A DNA stretch of 64,000 nt, taken from contig NC_064046.1 in assembly GCF_932526225.1 (NCBI RefSeq), forward strand, positions 8,953,719-9,017,718, in the 5' to 3' direction. The translations under genes were made by a program, and so were the position numbers. Positions 52,401 to 60,848 of the stretch are shown in pieces (position 1 is the stretch's first letter; each line of letters begins with the position of its first letter). This DNA comes from Nematostella vectensis (taxonomy: Eukaryota > Cnidaria > Anthozoa > Actiniaria > Edwardsiidae). The notes beneath the pieces were generated by a model. That model saw nothing but the letters and a program-made list of their open reading frames with translations, made no database searches and was not told where the DNA came from.

Positions 52401-55400
52401 TTTTTAAGCCAAAGAAAGAAAGTTCTGGATCCATAAGCATGGGTCATGGAAGGGTTTAAAGGGGCATGTCCAAAACGATTGAGAAACAGGGTTTTCATTT
52501 TGAGAAATAACCATCCATGTTCTGCAAACTCTCCATTAGCACAGAAATGATCCCAGTACCCAAAATGATCCCCAGGGCAGGGTTCCTAGAAAGCAGGTTA
52601 ACGCTAACCCAGATTTAAATAAGGTTGTTATCCAATCAAATATCTTAATAACCATATTTATCCATGGATAAGCGCTAACCTGCTTTCTAGGAACCAGGCC
52701 CCAAAATGAACCCCTGTACAGCACTCAATTAGACAGGGTTGACTACTGACCTTTTGCAGTTTCTTCTGGATATCTATACAATGAGATAGTGTTCTGTTTT
52801 TGAAAGAATTCTGTTGAATACCTGAGTGATGAGATAGTGATCTGTGTGCTTTTTGTAGAGATTAGTGATCCCTGGCAGTAACTTTGGTAACTGCTCCTCA
52901 AGCTTGTCCTGTGACAGGATGTGAGTCATGTGACCAACTGCGTCAACCACAGCCAGGCGGATCTATCAAGGAAAAATATCAAATAAATATTAAAAAAAAA
53001 ACCTGACATTATCAGGTCATGGGGCTTTATGTATTTTCTCTTTATTTAGACAGGAAAGGCAACTGCAACAAACAGAATCATAGACTAATAAAACATTACA
53101 GCAATAGAATAAGCTTGTTTCACTATAATTGAAAGCAGAAAACACTGACAACAGATTCCAGCCCCCCCCCCCCCTGAGTTTTATACAGCCCGTCAAAGTT
53201 AAACACCCATTTTCCTAATCAGCAGTATCCTAGCTTTCCAGCAGTACTTTGCAGTCCCATCTCTAATCCCTCGTCGCCGTGCTGATGCAAGCGCAAGTTG
53301 ATGGTTGCTTGTATTTTTCATAAAAAATACAGCTATGAACATATTGGGAGAGTGTCCTAGGACATCATGAAGTCTATTGGGACATTGACTCCTGGCTTTT
53401 TTTAGCTGAATTTACCAAAAAAAAAGACAGAAAACAGAGTCCTGCCCCCCCCCCTGTTTTGAGTTTTATACAGCCCATCAAAGTGGAACACCACTTTCTT
53501 GTTTGGCTTTGCCTGGATAAGAAAATAATTTTCCACTGAACCACCACAGCTCTCCTAAATGCTGTCTTTTCTGAAACCAAATTGATTCCAAAATTGTTTA
53601 CACTGCTATTCTGATTCTGTAAGACCTGGAATTGATTTGTTTGGCTTTGGGATGAAGAGACTCATAAAAACCGTCTGACTTTGGGGAGAGGAGTGTTGAC
53701 TGGCCCTCCCCTCGTGAATTTATCCCTGGATCTTCTAGAATGGTTTGCAATACATAATGGCATCCAAGTGGTTTCACAAGCTTTCAAGGAGTGGACATTG
53801 TGTTTTGAGGTCTCAGAAATGAACCTGGAGGATCAGAATAAAGGTATCTATTTGTGTCTTGAGCTTGGTGTGTTTGCTGATCTCTCTCCCTTGTGTGGTA
53901 TTTTGTGCATTTTGTTGAGAGGGGTAATTTTTCTTTCTTTCCTTGTTCGGTTTGATTGTCAAAGAACCTGAGCTATTATTTGGCTAAAGAATAGTCGCTA
54001 TCACCTTGGTTGGATGTATATCTTCAAGAACATTTAATATCCCTTTGACTGATGCCTGAGTATCTTTATCTTGTAGTGTTTATTTTGCATTTATGAATTT
54101 TTTTGGATTTGGGTACTTCTCAAGGCCAGTACAGGCCGGTTGAGGGGTCTATGTGTTAACATGATTCATTTAGCATCTTGCAATCTACATGTTAACTTCA
54201 GCTCAGCTTTAAACCATCTTGGATGAACATTGAAGTGTCTTTATTTTGGTAAAAAATATGTGTTTTTTATGCATTAGCAATAGAATGGAGCTATTTTTTT
54301 AAGTGTAGGATATATTCTATTTCACAGTGACTCAACTGAATTTATTTCAAAACTGAAATTAATAATATCTTATTTGTTATCAATTTTTGGGTTACAGTAA
54401 AAAAGCTATCATTCTAGATAGAAACTTTTCTTTACGAAATTGACAGTTTACCTTAGCCTCATTGGACTTGAGCCAGATGTTGAAGAGAATGTCATAAGCT
54501 GAGTCAATCTCTCCATGAAACCTGTCAAGGCTGATATCAGGGTACGGGGCATTCTCAGCATTGGCAACATACTCTATTATACTCTCTGAAAAGCGGCCAA
54601 GACCTTAAAGAAATCAAGGAAAATTACTGAATAATACAATACTGTGGGACACAATGGGACAGACCAAAATAAGGCAACATCCTTCTACAATCATGTTTAC
54701 TATTTTTTTAACTGTATGTCATCATTTATGACAGATTCGTAGTTGAAACATAGCAAAAAAAAAAAGAAAATCTTAACAGGTATGTAGGAGCATGGATGGT
54801 TAGTGTGTCAAACTTAAGATAATAAAGATCAATGTAATAGTTGTCAGGTTAAAGAGAAAGGCTATATTATTGTAAATTGCACATACCCCAATTATAGGTA
54901 ATTGTAAAAGAGTGATACTTACAGTTAGCAAATACCCACTTCATGTTGTCCTGTTTAGCCATTCCCATCATGGGTAACATGCGCCCCAAAATGTCCTTGA
55001 GAAAGGGGACCACACCAAAAGCTAAAGACAGAAACAAGCAAATTTAATTTATTCAAGTGACCTCTTGTTATTAATAGGCTGATAGAGAGGGGGGGGGGGG
55101 GGGTAACATTAAAGCAGGACACATACAGTTGATTGACAAAACGTCTAAGCCTGCAGTTATGTGGTGGCTTTATATATGCAGCTAGGCACTTCAGTGGTTT
55201 TTACCCATGCTTACATGCGGGCTTGTCCCATAGTTGTGAAGCCGGTTGACGACTGACAACGTTTTGTCAATCAACTGTATTTATACAGTATAACATATTA
55301 TTATTATAAGAAGTAATTGCAATTTTTGCTTCTGTACTTTTACTGTAAAAAAGGGAGCATCCCCCATAGACCCCCTGGATATGCCACCACACTAAATCTA

Positions 55401-58400
55401 TCATGTCTTGAATACTGAGAAAAAAAGGATTGCACAAAATTGTATCAGAATGAATCAGGTAATAAAATGGAAATAAATCAATACATGCTAAAATGGCATG
55501 TTTCAAGCCACTGTGAAAAGAAAGTTGAGAAAATAAGTTCAATAGCTCTAAAGGGTAAATGCTCAAAGATTCAGCAAAACTACTCTGCTTTCACAACAAC
55601 TGAAACATATCATTTCATCCCCTTTTTAATTTTGTTTCCCTGAATCCAACACATCTAGTACACAGACTACCAAGTTTTTCTACACCCTGATTGTAGTCTT
55701 TCTTGTCCCACCAGAATATTACATGGTTGACAACAAGTGTTTTATCTCACCATTCGCAGAAGCAAATGACGCCAGTGTCTGGACAATAAAGTAGTGTGGC
55801 AGAGTGCCAGGAGCAAGTTTATCCAGGAGCTCAGCCATGACCTCATGGTCAAACCTCTTGCCCAGAGCGACCAGCACCTCAGACGCCGCGGTCTGCCACT
55901 CGGGCTCAATTTCCTAGAACATAACAACACTTGAAGTAACACTTATTTATGCATGGTTAATAATAATATAGGATGAATGAGTGAGTGAACGAGTTAGTGA
56001 GTGAGTGAGCGAGTTAGTGAGTGAGCGAGCGAGCAAGCGAGTGATTAAGTGAGTGAGTGGGAGATGGGTGGGTAGGTTGGTGGATGGGTGGGTAAGTGAA
56101 TGAGTGAGTGAGCGAGCGAGCGAGTGAGTGATTGAGTGAGAGTGAGTGAGTGAGTGAGTGAGTAAGAGAGTAAGTGAGTTAGTGAGTGAGTGAGTGGGTT
56201 AGTGAGTGAGTGAGTGAGTGAGTGAGTTAGTGAGTGAGTGAGTGAGTAAGTGAGTGACACCCCAAAGATGCACTGTGTGTCAATGCTTATCACTGCTAGG
56301 TTTAAGAGATCATCTTTTAGGTATGGTCCTTTTTTCACTACACTTCCCATTTTATCTATTGTTAATTAGACTCAGGCAATCTAAAATTTTGTTGGGAGGG
56401 TCCATGCTTTCTTATACATATTTTTTTTCTTGGAGAAGTGCTCCAGTGCATGTTTTGCTCCATCACATAAACCTCAACATGGAACCCATTAATCTGCACA
56501 GTACTGTCTTGTATAGTTTTGTTACTTTACGAGTCAACCATTATTTGGCCATTGTGCAATTAACATGTATAAATACCATTATCATCATCAGATAAATATC
56601 AGACTCATTGTCAGATAAATGCTGTAGAAGGGGCATGGCAAATTTTAATTAACTCTTACATAGGACAAAGTCAGGTAGGATTTATCCTATTTGGAAGGGC
56701 CGTTATTTGTACAAACAGGTGCAAAAGGAATAAAAATTGCAAAATTAATAAAATGGCAGACTTGTTTCACAATGAATGTGACACTTAAACACGAGGTTCC
56801 GCTATAAAAGGGAAAGCTCCTCCCACCCCCAGGGTCAAGAACAATCAGTTATCATCAGCCGTCAATGAGTCAACCAACATGTCCGGAAAATTGCTCTGAG
56901 TGCTAAATTCAAATTTCATATTCTAAACCTAATAAAATTTCATTCCTAGACTTGTCGACTTAAAATGGTTCTATTTATATTAAAATATTGCTATACCAAG
57001 CTGCATGCACTCTAAAATATGAGTATTTTCATCAAGATAGTAATTTATGCAGATGCGTTAGATTACGAAAACGTGAGTAGAGAGCGAATCAATCAATTTC
57101 TTAACACAACTGTCTTGTTACCTGTGCAGAAAAAGTTTTATTCCAGTCAACTAAGGCTCAGAGATAACCAATTTTACAAGAGACATATAATTTGAGACTG
57201 TTAGCTTGGCAGTTTATGATTATGATGCAAATCCGAGCCCAGGGGTGGGAGGAGCTTTCCCTTTTATAGCAGAACCTCATGTTTAATATGGTTGAATACA
57301 ACCAGAAGCTATACCGCCTTTCCACTTTGTCATATAGCTGTTATATGTAGTGGTCTTTAAAGCTGTTTAAAGCAAACGGTGCATACACTAGACTGAGAAG
57401 AATATGGAGCATGAAAAAGATCATGAGAAGAATAGAATGAAGAAGAAGTTGAACGAGGAACTGGTACCCTCAGTTTTGTTATGCAGTTGGGAGACCTTGA
57501 AGATAAATAAGGGAGATAATGCCGAACTTAAATACTCAACATTTGCTAGAAAAAAAAACCAGGGATGAGGAGTCCTGAATATGCTTAGACAAGATCAAGA
57601 ATGTCTTTGTAATGTAGCCATAACATGGGCACCCATAGAAAAAAGAGAGGAAGACTTAAAACTTATCCCAGGACACAAAACAATCCCGGGCAGTCCCTGA
57701 AATATGCCACAAGAAATTGCTGTAAATGGACTAAGAAAAGTGGAAGAAATGACTTGCAATTCTAAGCATAATAAAGGGTTTCCAGCAGATGAATATCTAA
57801 AGAACGTGACTTACAGCCGGATTGTCACCAGTTCACTTCTGGTCGATTATGTAACAATCTCCGATGATTTTTAACAGAAAACATGAAAAATATTTCAAAA
57901 TATTGAAAGCAGTGTTTATTGAAAGTTTCTTTGAGGATGTGATTAATAATTTAGAGCAGATGGCCTGTTTAATATCTCATATTTTAATAGATTCTTTTGT
58001 CTTTTAACGGTTGAGGTTTCCGTCGGACCTCCAGAAGTTAACTGGTGACAATGTGGCTTTAAAAACAAAAAAGCTACAAATTCAAACATGAACACTCTAT
58101 TTATTACAATGCTATAGCATCTGATCTGTGATGAATAGGTACCACTAAACTCACAAACAGGGTCTAAAACAAAAACACAATTTTTAACTGCTAAAGGAAT
58201 ACAGCATAAAAACACAACCTTGCTAAAAACAGCCAAAATTTTTACCATTCACACTCTAAACACTAGCACTTCCGACCATGACTCTGACATTACAGTGCCA
58301 TAGCAGGCCTTATTGAGGGGAAGAGCATGATACAGAAAAATTGAGAAACTATTTTCTTGTAATGTTTTTAAATATTAAGGGCCACGTGCCCCCAGTACCC

Positions 58401-60817
58401 CACCCCCTGCTATGGCCTTGCATTAGAAACCTCGTTTTTTATAAACATATCACCCCTAAATATCTATTCGTTTGACAACCAAACGTATTTTTCCATGAAT
58501 TTCATGTTCATACGAGCGTGTGAGTTTTTTTTGTGTGGGGGAAGGTCCCATTTTTTTACCCTATGGGTGGGGGAGGATCCTATTTTTCTACCTTATGGGT
58601 GGGGGAGGATCCTATTTTTTTACCCTATGGGTGGGGGAGGATCCTATTTTTTTTACCCTATGGGTGGGGAGGATCCTATTTTTTTACCCTATGGGTGGGG
58701 GAGGATCCTATTTTTTACCCTATGGGTGGGGGAGGATCCAATTTTTTTACCCTATGGGTGGGGGAGGATCCTATTTTTTTACCCTATGGGTGGGGGAGGA
58801 TCCTATTTTTTTACCCTATGGGTGGGGGAGGATCCTATTTTTTTACCCTATGGGTGGGGAGGATCCTATTTTTTTTCCGTGCGTCTAAGGGTAGGGCTGA
58901 ATTTTCTTCACATTTTTTTTAAATCAGAGCCCCCCCCCCCCCCGCTAAATAATGACACGTCCCTAACTTCACAAGATAATCCTGCATCCTCCTGTATTTT
59001 TTATCAGATTAATTGTATCAGATCACTGAGAAATTTGTCTGCTTTACCTTTGATTTTGTAAGCTCATCAGAAGCCAGTTTTATGAGTTGTTTAGATACTT
59101 CTAGGTCAAGGTCAGGTAGAACATCTTTTATAATTGCAGATGCTGCTCGTAGTAGAACAACACGATGACCAAGACTGAGCTGAAACGAAAGAAAAGGTAT
59201 ACAGAAAAATGACCAAAACTTAGCTAAAACAAAAGACAACATGAGACAACACAATGACCAAGACTGAGCTGAAACAAAAGAGAACATCCCCACCCCCTGG
59301 AATTTTGAGTTCCATCAAAAATACCCCCAGCCCCCTCTGGAAATATTGCTTTGACAAAAAGGTCATGTAAACACATGTTTGATTAAAACGTTTCCTTATT
59401 TGCTTGGTCGATGGTAAGCGTTTTAGACTAATATCAAAGTTTTTTATTGGTAAGAACTGAAGAAAAGCCCACACAAACATTTTACTTTTCTGCAGTATTC
59501 TAACTGGCATTTATTGCAGAACATTCCTTGGAGTTTTGTGACCACTGCATGCTTGAGAATCCAGAATACTTTGCCGGTGCTCCAAAAGGTCATTCTCGCC
59601 AAAGTGCCGCTGGAAAGTTTATTAGAGTTTTAGGTGCAAAAAAAGGCCCAATCACAGCACAGCAGTGTTTACTTGTAAACCCTAATTTACTATGTTCGCA
59701 TCACTGACATCGCTGCTTTGCCTGTTTGGTAGATCAAGTTACTTTGTTTTGTACGATAAGAAAAACTCTTGAAGCAAGAACAATTGCTTGTGACACAGTC
59801 GCATTTAGTGGGAAAGAGCAATGTTTTTGCTCAGATAATGGCTTCGGTAAAAGCCTGGTATTTCAAATCTTGCCACTTCTTTTCAAAGAAGACCACAAAA
59901 TTGGTGACTAAAATGTTCACGTGGAACCCTGTCATTGTGGTTGTTTGCTCGCTGAAATCGGTCGTTCAACTGCAAGCAAAGAGTTCCGCCTGCTGGAGCG
60001 TTGGGCTGCAGCATGAAAATAATGTAAACAAATGCTAAGTTTTCCACATTTTGTCAACGACAGCGTTTCTTCCCAAAAAGTTTAAACTAATAAAAAACAA
60101 GACAACAATTTAGTGTACACTGACCAAATAGGAACATATTTCTGACATTCCATTTTAGTATTTCGAAGAAAGAAACTGTATTTAATTCTGTCAGAATGAT
60201 TTTGGTTTCATCGGCTGTCAGTTTTAAATTGGCTTAAACTTCCAACTTGTCATGCCCCCAGAACTAGTCTTTCTAGGAAACTTTTCCAGCAGCTCTTTCG
60301 CGAGAGTGACCTTTGGAAGCACCCACAAAGTATACTGGATTTTCAAGCATGGTGACCAATGCAAAAATAATAATTTCTTGATCTTCAAAAAAAATATTTT
60401 AATTCATATCACCTAAATGCACGTGTGTGTATGAGCCGATCATCCTGCTTTATTGTTGATCCATTTGGTTGGTTTCTTTACCGGAAATAACAGTGATTAA
60501 AATAGTCTATTTGGAAACCAATAGTAAATAAAGATACAGGTGCCACGCCAAATACAGACAAAAACAATCAAATCCAAATTAAGAACGAAAACCCACAAAG
60601 ATTGTTATTCATTCAAATTTGATCAAAACTCTTTAGTTTAGCTTCCCCTTGATTGCTTCACACAAGATTGTGCAAAAGAAACATCGATTGGTATGCCTGT
60701 GTTATTCGAACCATGAAAGAGACAGTTGGTTAAAGATGCAGAATTGACCCCTGAAAACGGTAAAATGTACTATACCCCCTCCCAAACCGCCCAGGAATTT
60801 CCAATTCCCTCCAAGGG

Positions 60818-60848
<31 letters not shown>

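Noticed and set aside
56045-56350. SLTHSLTH repeat ORF
   Set aside because: Translation of a (GAGT)n microsatellite.
58495-59061. 188-aa ORF with FLPYGWGRILFFYPMGGG repeats
   Set aside because: Generated by the 32-bp minisatellite; three frames give equivalent ORFs.
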